Part shown: positions 17,657 to 26,728 of the stretch, piece by piece
How the letters are laid out: the number at the start of each line of letters is the position of its first letter
Position numbering within the stretch: position 1 is the stretch's first letter
Program-made: the position numbers and the translations under genes
The notes under the pieces: model-generated
What the model was told of the DNA's origin: nothing
The model's input: the letters and a program-made list of their open reading frames with translations, nothing else
Database searches by the model: none
Assembly: GCA_024636555.1 (NCBI GenBank)
Contig: JAGXGW010000023.1
Coordinates: 28,395 to 92,394, forward strand
Direction of reading: 5' to 3'
DNA length: 64,000 nucleotides
From: Paracoccaceae bacterium
GTDB lineage: Bacteria; Pseudomonadota; Alphaproteobacteria; Rhodobacterales; Rhodobacteraceae

Positions 17657-19792
17657 TCAGAACGCCATGCGGAATCCCAGCAGCGCGGCTGTATCGTGTT
17701 GGCCTGAAATGTTTCCGTGGTTGGCGGCATGGATCGCGCCGACAAAGATGGCGGCGTTACGACCGACAGGCGTGTCATAGGTCAGCGACACGTTGATCTC
17801 GCGGTCCTGCGGCGCGTAGTCGATCCCGACGGATCTGTGCTCCACAAGGCCGTCGCTGCGGCTGACGGGCAGGGCGATCTCGGCCCCGCCCGAGGTAACA
17901 GCCACGGGAAGGGACAGACCGAGGCTGATCCTGTCGCCGCGACGCAGGACGCTGTTCTGCCCCGCTTCGACCTTGAACGCATTGAACTGCACAGCTGACC
18001 TGTCCGACAAGGCGGGGCCTCGTTCGGAAGGGGACATGCCGAACGTGCCACCCACCTCGAAGAAACCATCGCGTCCGACATCGCGCCGGTAGGCCAGTTC
18101 AAGTGCCGCCAAAGTGCTGGTGGACCCTCCGATGCCCGGCAGGATGGTTCCATCGTCACGGGTGACGTTCAGCCCCACAAAGACCTCGCCGCCCGCCGCT
18201 TGCAGATTTTGCCCGATGAAAGCCGCCATCGCCGGATCGGTGCCCCGGATGCCCGCGGCGCCGCCCGCTTCAGGGGCCAGCAGGGCCAGTTCCAATCCGT
18301 CATGATGCATCGTCAGATTCGCCCCGCCGTAGGCTTGCAGCAAGCCCGACCGCGGCGCATCGCCGAACATCGAGTACCAGAGTTGTTCGGAAATCGGAGG
18401 AGGGGCCGCCGTTGCGGACAGTGCCGCGCCGGGCATGGTGAAATCGCCACCCAGCAAATCCGTCACAAGGATCGGCGTTGAGGCAAGGCTGCGCGCGACT
18501 GCGTCACCCGTCGCACCGCCACCGGTGATCAGAGGTTCATCTGCACTTTGTGTCGTGCCATCCGCCAGAACCGCAACAGGCGTGCCGATTGGCAGCAAAG
18601 CGGCGCGGACATCCAGAAAGCCGTGTCCCCATTCGGTGCTGTAATCGTGGAAAAAGCCCGAACCCGGCACAACTTCCAGCGTCCCTGAAGCCGTGAAACC
18701 CTCGAATCCGTTATCTGCGGAGGCGATCAGGCGGGCGCGCAGGTCATGCGGGGTAAGATTGGGAAAAGCCTCCGCCAGCAAAGCAATCGCACCCGAGACC
18801 ATGGGGGCCGCGAATGATGTGCCGACACGCAGGTCATATGAGGTATCGCTGGTGGAAGTTGCCGCGCGCCATGTCCCGTCCGCAGCGATACACCAGCGCG
18901 CCGCCTCAAGGCACGGTGCCGAGCGGCGTTGTGCGCTCAGGATCCGTTCACTGTCGAACTGGGGCACACCGCTGATCACGGCCAGCCATCCCGCTTCCAG
19001 TTCAGGCACGAAAGCGGGCAGCGCCTCCATCAATCCGGCAACCGAATTGGTGCGGATGTTGTCAGCGGCAAAGACAACCACGCCGTTCTGCGTGTAGCGC
19101 TGCAACGCGGTCAGGTAGATGCTGTTGTCGCTTTGGACGAAGAGGCGTTCAAAATCCGTGGTATTGGCTTTGAAATCCGAAAAACCCCACGAGTTGTTCT
19201 GCACAACCGCGCCGGTGGTCCGGGCCAGATCTGTCGCATCCGCGCGGGAGCGGGCAGTATTGAACAAGCCGGGCTGTATGGTCGCACCGGGGGCCACGCC
19301 GATCATGTAAGTCGAATTACCTGCCGCAACCGAAGCGACGGAGGTGCCGTGCGAGGCTGCGCTGCCAGCGTTGCCGCCTTCGATGCGGTTCGCATAGCTT
19401 TGGTGCGTCGTCAGAAACCCGTCATCCACGATGGAGATGATTTGGCCCGCTCCGGTCAAACCGATGGCATGGGCATATTCTATCCGTGCCGAGGCAAGAG
19501 AATAGCTTTCATAGGAGGTGCCGTTACGTTCGCTCCACCGGATTTTCTGGCGCTGATATATGTCAGATTCGCGCAGAATTTGCGCAGCATCCTCATAGGC
19601 GGCGAAACTCTCGACGCGAAACGCGGTGAGCGCATCTGCACTGAAATTTCCGCCCGTGATCGTCTCTGCCAGAAAGGTGATCGCAGATGTGGTGATGGTG
19701 CTTGCGCTGCCGCCACTTCCGCCGCCGCAGCCGGACAGGAACAAACATATTGCGGTGGAAACCGAAGCTTTACGTACAAATGGACTGCCCAA
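17657..19792 (-). CDS. subtilase-family lipoprotein with autotransporter-like C-terminus
   Basis: A 711-aa S8 serine protease. Residues 1-22 are a lipoprotein signal (FLSGC, lipidated Cys22) followed by a Gly/Ser linker. The catalytic triad is in family order: Asp123 (IVDDGF), His148 (ASHGTSVASVAAG) and Ser326 (GTSFAAPMVSGA), with NNSWG near Asn200. After about residue 420 there are alternating amphipathic stretches (for example ANLTMHHDGLELALLAP, AALELAYRRDV) and the protein ends in Phe (LLGFRMAF), as expected for an outer-membrane beta barrel. Lipidated subtilase autotransporters such as NalP and SphB1 share this layout. TTG is the likely start. No neighbouring passenger is evident. Confidence 0.8.
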   Translation of the reverse strand: MGSPFVRKASVSTAICLFLSGCGGGSGGSASTITTSAITFLAETITGGNFSADALTAFRVESFAAYEDAAQILRESDIYQRQKIRWSERNGTSYESYSLASARIEYAHAIGLTGAGQIISIVDDGFLTTHQSYANRIEGGNAGSAASHGTSVASVAAGNSTYMIGVAPGATIQPGLFNTARSRADATDLARTTGAVVQNNSWGFSDFKANTTDFERLFVQSDNSIYLTALQRYTQNGVVVFAADNIRTNSVAGLMEALPAFVPELEAGWLAVISGVPQFDSERILSAQRRSAPCLEAARWCIAADGTWRAATSTSDTSYDLRVGTSFAAPMVSGAIALLAEAFPNLTPHDLRARLIASADNGFEGFTASGTLEVVPGSGFFHDYSTEWGHGFLDVRAALLPIGTPVAVLADGTTQSADEPLITGGGATGDAVARSLASTPILVTDLLGGDFTMPGAALSATAAPPPISEQLWYSMFGDAPRSGLLQAYGGANLTMHHDGLELALLAPEAGGAAGIRGTDPAMAAFIGQNLQAAGGEVFVGLNVTRDDGTILPGIGGSTSTLAALELAYRRDVGRDGFFEVGGTFGMSPSERGPALSDRSAVQFNAFKVEAGQNSVLRRGDRISLGLSLPVAVTSGGAEIALPVSRSDGLVEHRSVGIDYAPQDREINVSLTYDTPVGRNAAIFVGAIHAANHGNISGQHDTAALLGFRMAF

Positions 19793-20004
19793 ACCCGGTG
19801 CTCCCGTATGAGAAACACGTCAACCGGCGCGCACTGGTTATGGGGTGGGTTACCTGAAAAAATACGGTCGTGTGTCGTTTGCGCCCGCACGTTTTGCTCC
19901 GGGCAATTGCTCGATTTTTAGTTTTACCATTGTGCCAAAGATTAAGGCGCGGTTAAGGCCGATTTGCGGACCTTTGTGTTTCGGAAGAAAAAGCGCGACA
20001 AAAA

Positions 20005-20033
20005 AGCACCGGTCAGTTCAACTGACCAGTGCT
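20005..20033 (-). terminator. terminator overlapping the TRAP permease stop
   Basis: A 13-bp stem with one mismatch (AGCACNGGTCAGT type) and a 3-base loop that contains the TGA stop of the TAXI TRAP permease, followed by TTTTTTG on the minus strand. Confidence 0.75.
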
Positions 20034-22060
20034 TTGACCTGCCTGCTCTTGAACCAGTTCAGCGCCAGCAGGGCCAGTACCAGCATCGCGCCCCCTGCTT
20101 CGATCACTTCGTTGGGGTTGAAGATCATGACAACACCCGGAACGACGAGAACGCGCGACAGCTTGTCCATCCATGTGAACAGGTAGCCCTCGATCGCAGA
20201 GGCAAAGCCCACCAGCCCGATCACGATGATCACGCCGGTCCAGATGACATACCACGTCTCGCCGCCCATGATGATTTCGGGGTTGTAGACCATGAAGGCG
20301 GGGATCAGATAGAGACCCTTTGCGTATTTCCAGGCCTGGATGCTCGTCTCCATCGGTTTCGACCCGGCAATCGCCGCCCCGGCAAAGCCTGCAAGGGCAA
20401 TGGGCGGGGTTACGTTACTGTCCTGACTGTACCAGAACACCACCAGGTGCGCGATCAGCAGCGGAATGCCGAATTCCTGATTGAGCGCCGGCCCCACCAG
20501 CACGATCAGCACGATATAGGCGGCTGTCACCGGAAGCCCCATGCCAAGGATCAGGCTGGCCAGCAGCACGAAGACCAGCGCCAGCGCCAGATTGCCCCCC
20601 GACAGGGAGATCATCATGGACGAGAATTTCAGCCCCAGCCCCGTCAGCCCGACGACACCGACGATGATACCGGCCACAGCGCAGGCCACGCTGACCGCGA
20701 CCGCATTGCGCGCGCCCAATTCCAGCGCTTTCGCGACAAGGCGTATGCCGCTGACAACCGCATCGTTCAGGCGGGCGCGGGTCAGCGGTTTGCCATGGCG
20801 CGGGTCGAGAAAGACCAGCGTGAATCCCGCTCTCAGCGCCGTGACGGCAATGACAGAGATGATCGCCCAGAAGCCCACCCTTGTCGGTGAAATGTTGTTG
20901 ACCAGCAGGTAGATCAGGACCACCAGCGGTACGATGAACTGCCAGCCTGCGGCCAGCACATGCCGTACGACGGGCAGCTCTGCGGCTTTCATGCCGGTCA
21001 TTCCGGCTTTCATCGCCACCAGATGCACGAAAAGATAGACGGTGCCCAGATAGAGGATGGCGGGGAAGATCGAGACCATCACGATCTCGATATAAGGCAC
21101 GTTTGTATATTCAGAGATCAGAAACGCTCCGGCCCCCATGAGCGGCGGGGTGATCTGTCCGCCGGTCGAGGCGGCGGCCTCGATCCCTCCAGCTTCCTTG
21201 GGTTTGTAGCCAAGCTTTTTCATCAAAGGGATCGTGAAAGCCCCCGTCGTCACCACATTGGCGATGGCCGAACCGGAGATGGAGCCCATTCCCGCCGAGG
21301 CGATAACAGCCGCCTTGGCAGGTCCGCCCGGCTTGCGCCCTGTGGCTGCGAAGGCCAGATCAATGAAGAACTTGCCAGCGCCTGTCACTTCCAGAAACGC
21401 GCCGAACAACACGAACATGAACACGTAGGTCGCGGCCACGCCCAGCGGCAGACCGAAAATCCCCTCCTGGCCCAGATAAAGCTGCCCGACCAGACGGTCT
21501 ACGCTGGCCCCGCGATGCGACAGGATGCCGGGCATCCAGTCACCAAGCCAAGGCAACGCGCCGCGCGGACCGGCCAGCGCATAGGCGATGGCGATCAACC
21601 CGATTATGGTCATGCCAAGGCCCACGACCCGACGGCTGGCCTCAAGCACGGCGATGGTCGCGATCGTCCCCATGATGATATCGGTTTGTGACCACCATCC
21701 CGCACGGTCGATGATGTCGTCGAGAAAGTAGAAAATATAAAAACCGCTCAGGAAGGCCGCCGTCAGAAAAGCGGCATCGGCGATCCAGCCGATCAGGCCA
21801 CGCGGCTTGGTCGGCCCCGTGATCGGAAAAATCAGGAAGGCCAGAAACAGGATGAAACCCAGATGCGCCGACCGCTGGTAGAACAGACCCAGCGTTTCAA
21901 TGCCCGCCGTATACATCTGGAACAGCGACATGGTGATTGCGACCGCCGAGATGATCCACAGGATCGGCCGTGGCTGCACGCGGTCTGCCGATTGTGCCGT
22001 CAGCGGCAGATCCGGATCGCCCGGCTCGGGGGCTGTCAGGTCTTGTTTAGGGTCTGTCAT
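20018..22060 (-). CDS. TRAP transporter fused permease (TAXI type)
   Basis: A 680-aa membrane protein fusing the 4-helix and 12-helix TRAP permease parts (DctQM fusion), the form that goes with TAXI binding proteins. Motifs include GSISGSAIANVVTTGAFTIP, AAASTGGQITPPLMGAGAFL, LGMGLPVTAAYIVLIVL and NVTPPIALAGFAGAAIAGS. ATG at 22060 (MTDPKQDL) with AGGACA upstream was chosen over an in-frame ATG inside the DUF1850 gene. C-terminal residues form the last helix, immediately followed by the terminator. Confidence 0.92.
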   Translation of the reverse strand: MTDPKQDLTAPEPGDPDLPLTAQSADRVQPRPILWIISAVAITMSLFQMYTAGIETLGLFYQRSAHLGFILFLAFLIFPITGPTKPRGLIGWIADAAFLTAAFLSGFYIFYFLDDIIDRAGWWSQTDIIMGTIATIAVLEASRRVVGLGMTIIGLIAIAYALAGPRGALPWLGDWMPGILSHRGASVDRLVGQLYLGQEGIFGLPLGVAATYVFMFVLFGAFLEVTGAGKFFIDLAFAATGRKPGGPAKAAVIASAGMGSISGSAIANVVTTGAFTIPLMKKLGYKPKEAGGIEAAASTGGQITPPLMGAGAFLISEYTNVPYIEIVMVSIFPAILYLGTVYLFVHLVAMKAGMTGMKAAELPVVRHVLAAGWQFIVPLVVLIYLLVNNISPTRVGFWAIISVIAVTALRAGFTLVFLDPRHGKPLTRARLNDAVVSGIRLVAKALELGARNAVAVSVACAVAGIIVGVVGLTGLGLKFSSMMISLSGGNLALALVFVLLASLILGMGLPVTAAYIVLIVLVGPALNQEFGIPLLIAHLVVFWYSQDSNVTPPIALAGFAGAAIAGSKPMETSIQAWKYAKGLYLIPAFMVYNPEIIMGGETWYVIWTGVIIVIGLVGFASAIEGYLFTWMDKLSRVLVVPGVVMIFNPNEVIEAGGAMLVLALLALNWFKSRQVKALVS

Positions 22061-22106
22061 GGCGTTGTCCTGTCGGTGAAATTTGACCTGAAGGCTCTGG
22101 CAGGCC

Positions 22107-22607
22107 TCAGTCGGCGGCGGCCTGTGGTCGATCGGCTGCAAGGCGTAGTGTCACGCGCGCCCCGGCGGCCACAGCGCTGAGGTCGAGGGATTGATCGGCT
22201 GTCTGAAGCACATGGCCCACCCGTGGTGCGCCGACCCGCAAAAGCAGCCCGTTTCCTGGTATCGCTTCGTCGATTCCGGTGATCCAGTATCCGCCCCCGT
22301 CTGCGGCGGCAATCGTGCCGCGTCCTGCGATGTCGCCAAGACCGGCCGCGAAATCATGCAGATAGGACCGCGTCAGAACCATCGTGCCACGCCTGTTCTC
22401 AAAACAATCCTGAACGGCCCCGCCGGTGACGGAATGGGCCCATGACAGACAGATCTCTTGCCCTTCATCGAAACCCAGCTTGCCCAGAACCGCACCTTGC
22501 GATGTTTCCACAACCAGCGCGGGCCCGGCCTGAGCAGATGCTGCGGCGATTGTCAGACAGAGAAAAAGGGCGGCCCCGACGGGCCGCCCGTAGTCGTTGA
22601 TTATCAC
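22107..22607 (-). CDS. DUF1850 protein of TAXI-TRAP operon
   Basis: A 166-aa secreted protein of the DUF1850 family (function unknown, regularly found beside TAXI TRAP genes). Signal peptide ending near ASAQA; conserved EICLSWAHSVTGGAVQDCFENRRG region with two Cys (ICL, DCF) that could pair. The GTG start overlaps the stop of the binding-protein gene (GTGA), and codons 8-15 coincide with a terminator-like hairpin. Its place between binding protein and permease suggests an accessory role in transport. Confidence 0.8.
   Translation of the reverse strand: MIINDYGRPVGAALFLCLTIAAASAQAGPALVVETSQGAVLGKLGFDEGQEICLSWAHSVTGGAVQDCFENRRGTMVLTRSYLHDFAAGLGDIAGRGTIAAADGGGYWITGIDEAIPGNGLLLRVGAPRVGHVLQTADQSLDLSAVAAGARVTLRLAADRPQAAAD
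22568..22589 (-). terminator. terminator-like hairpin inside DUF1850 coding start
   Basis: Perfect 9-bp GGGCGGCCC stem, 4-base loop, then TTTTTC on the minus strand, 15 bases after the binding-protein stop. The arms encode part of the DUF1850 signal peptide (GRPVGAALF). Confidence 0.75.
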
Positions 22608-23566
22608 GGACGCTGGTGGTCCTGAATGTCGGCACCGACCTCTTCCAGATAGCGCAGTGCGCCGGGATGGAACGGGATCGGGGTCGAGGCGACCGAGAAT
22701 TCGATCGTCGTATCATTGGCCGCCGGATGGATGGCGATCAACTCGGCGACATGCTCGTACATGGCCTTGGTGATGTTATAGGCCAGTTCCTCGTCCATAT
22801 CCGCATGGACGACCAGAACGTTGGGGGTCGAGATGGTGGTCACTTCCTCCGTCATGCCGTCATACAGGCCTTCGCGCAAAGTGAAGGGGGCGAAGGTCGG
22901 CTCTGCCTCGCGGGCGTTCTCGATTTCCTCTTCGCTCAAGCCGACAACCGAGATGTCACGCGTTGCCGCAAGGTTCATGATCGAGGACGTCGGCGGCCCG
23001 ACACTCCAGAAACCTGCCACGATATCACCATCACGGATCGCATCGGCTGTCTCGTTGAAATTCAGGCGCTGGGCGTCGAAATCGTCATAGGTGATTCCGT
23101 TGGCGCTCAGGATGATTTGCGCGCTCAGCTCGGTGCCCGATCCCGGTGCGCCGACAGACACACGCTTGCCGCGCAGATCCTCGAGGCTGTTGATGCCGCT
23201 GTCAGCCAGTGTGACAAGCTGCACCGCGTTCGGATAGATCGAGGCAAGTGCGCGGGCTTCGGAAATCTCCCGGCCCTCGAAAGCACCCGTGCCGGTGAAT
23301 GCCTGATATACGGTGTCGGCCAGTGCAAGGGCGAGATCGCTGTCGCCGCGCTGGATCAGCGCCATGTTCTCGACCGAGGCACCTGTGACCTCCACGCTGG
23401 CCGAGTAGCCATCGACGTATTTGCCGATCACTTCGGCCAGACCACCGCCGTAGGGATAATAAACACCACCGGTGCCACCTGTCGCGATGGACAGCTCCTG
23501 TGCCTGTGCGTTCGCCGCAGGCACGACAAGGGCAGCCATGGCGGCTGCAAATAGCATCTTCTTCAT
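22604..23566 (-). CDS. TAXI family TRAP solute-binding protein
   Basis: A 320-aa periplasmic protein. Signal peptide MKKMLFAAAMAALVVPAANA, then ELSIATGGTGGVYYPYGGGLAEVI, the TAXI signature, and DLRGKRVSVGAPGSGTE. TAXI proteins bind small organic anions or amino acids such as glutamate; no ligand is assigned. Start at 23566 (ATG) has GGGAGAG upstream, whereas the in-frame extension to 23791 is Arg/Cys-rich and not plausible. First gene of the operon binding protein-DUF1850-permease. Confidence 0.92.
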   Translation of the reverse strand: MKKMLFAAAMAALVVPAANAQAQELSIATGGTGGVYYPYGGGLAEVIGKYVDGYSASVEVTGASVENMALIQRGDSDLALALADTVYQAFTGTGAFEGREISEARALASIYPNAVQLVTLADSGINSLEDLRGKRVSVGAPGSGTELSAQIILSANGITYDDFDAQRLNFNETADAIRDGDIVAGFWSVGPPTSSIMNLAATRDISVVGLSEEEIENAREAEPTFAPFTLREGLYDGMTEEVTTISTPNVLVVHADMDEELAYNITKAMYEHVAELIAIHPAANDTTIEFSVASTPIPFHPGALRYLEEVGADIQDHQRP

Positions 23567-24074
23567 GTTTCTCTCTCCCGAATGTTCAGCGCGCATGTCG
23601 CGCGTGCATTCGCGAAAAGAACACTTTGCGGTGCTGCCCGTCAACCTGCTTCGGTCCCGAGAGCGTGCCGCCGGATCGTCGAGCGCACGGCACCGCCACG
23701 AGGGGCGCCTTGTTTCCGCCCAGGCAAAACAGAATTCCCTGTTTGCGCACCTTGCAGCCTGGGATACGGCGAGCACAGGCATGCAATTCAATCAGCCCTG
23801 GGGTGAGAGGCTGCGCTCTCAACTTAAAGACGTCTAATTGGCAGGTATTGTGGATGGTTTCGAGTTTTGTGCCAAATAATGAGCGATATCTGGTCAAAAT
23901 CTAAAAATTGTTTCCATAATCAGCACTATAAATGTGTCAATATCGTGTTTTTCCGTTGGCAAGTAGCCACGCGATCCTGTATTAATTGGTGAGACAAGTT
24001 GAGTATCGAGTCAGTGTTAAAAATATTGTGGCTAATCGCCATTAGGTAGAATTTTTCAAAAAAGAGGAAATACC
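23567..24074. other. gene-free, partly AT-rich divergent region
   Basis: 508 bases between the TAXI gene (-) and the VPEID-CTERM gene (+). The last 230 bases are AT-rich, unlike the surrounding DNA, and include the inverted repeat CTAAT-CGCC-ATTAG at 24032-24045, about 30 bases before the GTG start. No coding sequence is supported; promoters for both genes are expected here. Confidence 0.6.
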
Positions 24075-24389
24075 GTGACAGGACTGAATATCGTCACCAC
24101 CGCAATGGCATCCGCCTCGGCTCTCGTAATGTCCTCCGTCATGGCCGCGGCCATGGGCGGTCGCTCCAGCCGTTCCGAGAGCTCCTACAACCTGCCGACA
24201 GGCAGCTCGTCCGGCGTTGGCTCCGGTGTGGGTTCTGGCAGTGCAATGCCCGTCGGCGCAACGCCTGTCGGCAACACCAACGTCGCAAGCGTTCCGGAGA
24301 TCGACGCATCCACAGGCCTGCTCGCCATCGCAGCCGTGCTGGCCGTGATCGCTTTCGTGTGGGAGCGTAACCGTCGTCAGCGCGCCTGA
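24075..24389 (+). CDS. VPEID-CTERM sorting-domain protein
   Basis: A 104-aa exported protein. Signal-like N-terminus (residues 4-27, Ala/Met/Ser rich), a low-complexity Ser/Gly/Val segment (residues 29-70), then VPEIDASTG at 73-81, a single membrane helix (81-95) and a basic tail ERNRRQRA. This three-part C-terminus is the VPEID-CTERM signal, processed by an exosortase E/protease fusion found in Rhodobacteraceae. It starts at GTG with AGAGGA 7 bases upstream and ends in a strong terminator, so it is monocistronic. The exosortase is not in the window. The mature region is tiny, suggesting a surface or matrix component. Confidence 0.85.
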   Translation: MTGLNIVTTAMASASALVMSSVMAAAMGGRSSRSESSYNLPTGSSSGVGSGVGSGSAMPVGATPVGNTNVASVPEIDASTGLLAIAAVLAVIAFVWERNRRQRA

Positions 24390-24414
24390 GCGATCTGCTG
24401 CGGTACATCCAGAG

Positions 24415-24447
24415 AAAAGGCGCGGCGTCATAAACGCCGCGCCTTTT
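24415..24447 (+). terminator. intrinsic terminator of VPEID-CTERM gene
   Basis: Perfect 14-bp stem (AAAAGGCGCGGCGT) with a 5-base loop, ending in four T. It is also usable from the other strand. Confidence 0.9.
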
Positions 24448-24496
24448 CATTGACCGAACGTCCGGATCCGCTGCGTCTTATCAAGCTGCACCGAAA

Positions 24497-24521
24497 AAGG
24501 GGTAAGCCATGCTTACCCCTT
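24497..24521 (-). terminator. intrinsic terminator of fasciclin gene
   Basis: Perfect 11-bp stem AAGGGGTAAGC with a 3-base loop, followed on the minus strand by TTTTTC, 24 bases after the fasciclin stop. Confidence 0.85.
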
Positions 24522-24544
24522 AGTCATATCGACTGACGACCCGC

Positions 24545-25072
24545 TTAGTTGGGGAGCAGTACGGTATCGATCCGGTGAATAACACCGTTGGAGCCGATGA
24601 TGTCGGCCTGCGTGACGCTTGCATTGTTCACGCGCACCCCAGCCATCGCGTCGATACGGACGGTTTGACCCTGAACGGTCTCCACGTCGATCCGCTGGCC
24701 AGCAAGCTGGTCCGAGGTGACCATGCCGGGCACGACATGGTAGGTCAGAACAGAGATCAGCATCTCTTTGTTTTCTGGAAGCAGCAGCGTTTCCACGGTT
24801 CCCGCGGGCAGGGCGGCAAAGGCGGTGTTGGTGGGCGCAAAGATCGTGAACGGGCCATCGCCCTCAAGGGTTTCTGCCAGTTCGGCTGCGCCGACAGCCG
24901 CGACCAGCGTGCTGAATTGATCGTTGCTTGCCAGAATTTCGACGACATTCGGTTCGGTCTGCATTGGGGCGCAGGCCGACAGTGTGCCAGCGACAACAGC
25001 TGCGGCGCCAAATGTGAACATACTGCGGCGAGTCATTCCTTTGGCAATAAAGGTCGTAAATCCAGTCATCAT
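24545..25072 (-). CDS. fasciclin (FAS1) domain lipoprotein
   Basis: A 175-aa exported protein. The N-terminus has a twin-arginine-like signal (MTRRSMFTFGAAAVVAG) ending in LSAC, so it is probably lipidated. Residues about 38-175 form one FAS1 domain: LAETLEGDGPFTIFAPTNTAFAALPAG, LTYHVVPGMV and the C-terminal GSNGVIHRIDTVLLP. FAS1 domains mediate adhesion or polymer binding. ATG at 25072 has GGGAGAAT just upstream. Convergent with the VPEID-CTERM gene, with back-to-back terminators. Confidence 0.88.
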   Translation of the reverse strand: MMTGFTTFIAKGMTRRSMFTFGAAAVVAGTLSACAPMQTEPNVVEILASNDQFSTLVAAVGAAELAETLEGDGPFTIFAPTNTAFAALPAGTVETLLLPENKEMLISVLTYHVVPGMVTSDQLAGQRIDVETVQGQTVRIDAMAGVRVNNASVTQADIIGSNGVIHRIDTVLLPN

Positions 25073-25344
25073 ATTCTCCCGGTTGTGTTTCAGTTGTGTC
25101 AAAATTACGCAACTATGACGCATTACGCTCTTCCTCGGAGAGTGGATCACAACGAGGTGATCATTAATAAAACCAATAAGGAGATTTTTGGTTCCAAGTG
25201 GGCGTAATCTACTTCTGTCGGCGGCGCGTCTGAGAAGATATCGCCAAGCTGCAGCGATCCTGAAGTTGCTCTTTCGCACACAACAAAGACCTTTTAGGTT
25301 CGAACCAGTGACGTGGGCGTTTCAATGGAAAGAGTAGGATCAGA

Positions 25345-25632
25345 ATGAGCACCGCAACCGCAAAAGTCGAGATCGACAACGCGTTCTGCATCGTGACACG
25401 GTGGACGTTTCCGCCCGGCACGTCGACGGGATGGCACCGCCACGAGAAGGATTATGTCGTTGTGCCCACCATCGCAGGAGTGTTGACCCTTTTGCATCCT
25501 GATGGAACGGTCAGTCTGAACGAGATACGCGAAGGCATTCCCTATGCGCGACAGATCGGGGTGGAGCATGACGTCCAGAACCGCTCGGACGCGGTGGTGG
25601 AGTTTCTGGAGATCGAGATCAAACGCCACTAG
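25345..25632 (+). CDS. small cupin-domain protein
   Basis: A 95-aa single cupin. TRWTFPPGTSTGWHRHEKDYVVVP contains the HxH metal motif, and the second motif ends with GVEHDVQNRSD. Small cupins of this type bind metals or small ligands; there is no fused domain to hint at a substrate. GAGTAGGA precedes the ATG. Convergent with the LysR gene 41 bases downstream. The 272-base upstream region shows no clear operator. Confidence 0.85.
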   Translation: MSTATAKVEIDNAFCIVTRWTFPPGTSTGWHRHEKDYVVVPTIAGVLTLLHPDGTVSLNEIREGIPYARQIGVEHDVQNRSDAVVEFLEIEIKRH

Positions 25633-25673
25633 CGCTTGTCCCTTCGCGTTGCGCGGCCGGAAAGAGGCGATCA

Positions 25674-26657
25674 TCACACCGTGATGATCGTATCCTTGGC
25701 CGCCAGCAGCACCTCGTCCACAACCTCGAGAAAGGCCAACTCGACCGCTGAATGCTGCGCCTTGGGATTGCTGACCAGATAGAGGTCGGCGCTCAAGTGC
25801 ATCTCATCCAGCGGAAAGCGCCAAAGCTGGTCATCCCTGATCCGCGTTCGCACCGTATGGACGGGCAGGATGCTGATCCCGAGCCCCGCCACCAGCATCC
25901 GCACCACCTCGGCAAAATTGGGGCTGGTGCCACGCAGGTTATGCCCCAGCCCGTAGCTGTTGCGCAGCGTGATCACAGGCTCCGGCGCATCCCCTTCTGA
26001 GCTGCAGGCAAACCCGATATAGCCCTCGTCACGCAGGTCCGACAGGCTGATATCCTCGCGTCCGTAAAGCGGGTGCTCCTGACCGCAATAGATTCCGTAT
26101 TCCGAGCGCAGGATCAGCTTGCAGGTCAGCCCCGGCGCGGGGCGCATCATCAGGCAGACGCCGAAGGGCACGATCTGTTCAGCCACATTTCGCACGATCC
26201 GGTGCGAGGAGGCGACGTCGATATCGAAAGCAATCGTCGGATGGCGCTGGTGCATCAGGCGCAACGCCTCGTCAAACAGATCGCTGCCGTTGCCGGTGAC
26301 GGTCTGCACCCGCAACTGCCCGGTCAGGCTGCTGCCCTCGACCCGCAACCTCTCTTCTGCGCGCTGTACGGCGCGGAACATGCGCCGCGTTTCGGCAAAC
26401 AGGATCTGGCCATGCGCGGTGAGGGCAAAGCGGCGCTTGCCCCGTTCGATCAACTGGTGGCCCAGAACATCCTCCAGCCGTTGCAGCGCGGCACTGACCG
26501 AAGGCTGGCTGATCGCCAGCACCCGCGCCGCCCCCGTCAGGCTGCCCTGATCGGCAATGTGGTGGAAGGTCCGCAGCATGCCCCAATTGGACAGCCTGCC
26601 GCGGACCTGCGATGCAGGCTCGGCCGGAAGACGGTGCAGATCAAGCTCTGAAGACAT
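25674..26657 (-). CDS. LysR family transcriptional regulator
   Basis: A 327-aa LysR regulator. Winged HTH near residues 25-80 with LRTFHHIADQGSLTGAARVLAISQPSVSAAL, then the periplasmic-binding-like effector domain. It is the last gene of the minus-strand deacetylase/ABC-transporter run (71 bases after the deacetylase gene), so it likely regulates that cluster, although LysR genes are more often divergent. ATG at 26657 (MSSELDLH) was preferred to one 14 codons upstream. Confidence 0.9.
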   Translation of the reverse strand: MSSELDLHRLPAEPASQVRGRLSNWGMLRTFHHIADQGSLTGAARVLAISQPSVSAALQRLEDVLGHQLIERGKRRFALTAHGQILFAETRRMFRAVQRAEERLRVEGSSLTGQLRVQTVTGNGSDLFDEALRLMHQRHPTIAFDIDVASSHRIVRNVAEQIVPFGVCLMMRPAPGLTCKLILRSEYGIYCGQEHPLYGREDISLSDLRDEGYIGFACSSEGDAPEPVITLRNSYGLGHNLRGTSPNFAEVVRMLVAGLGISILPVHTVRTRIRDDQLWRFPLDEMHLSADLYLVSNPKAQHSAVELAFLEVVDEVLLAAKDTIITV

Positions 26658-26728
26658 ACCCCAACATCCCGCTCGCAGGGTGACGGGGTCAAGGGGCAAT
26701 CGTGTTCTGGTCGGCGGGGTTGTGCCGG

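Noticed and set aside
25285..25320. GGTTCGAACC motif resembling a tRNA T-arm
   Set aside because: The flanking bases do not form the five-pair T stem or an acceptor stem on either strand; a chance palindrome.
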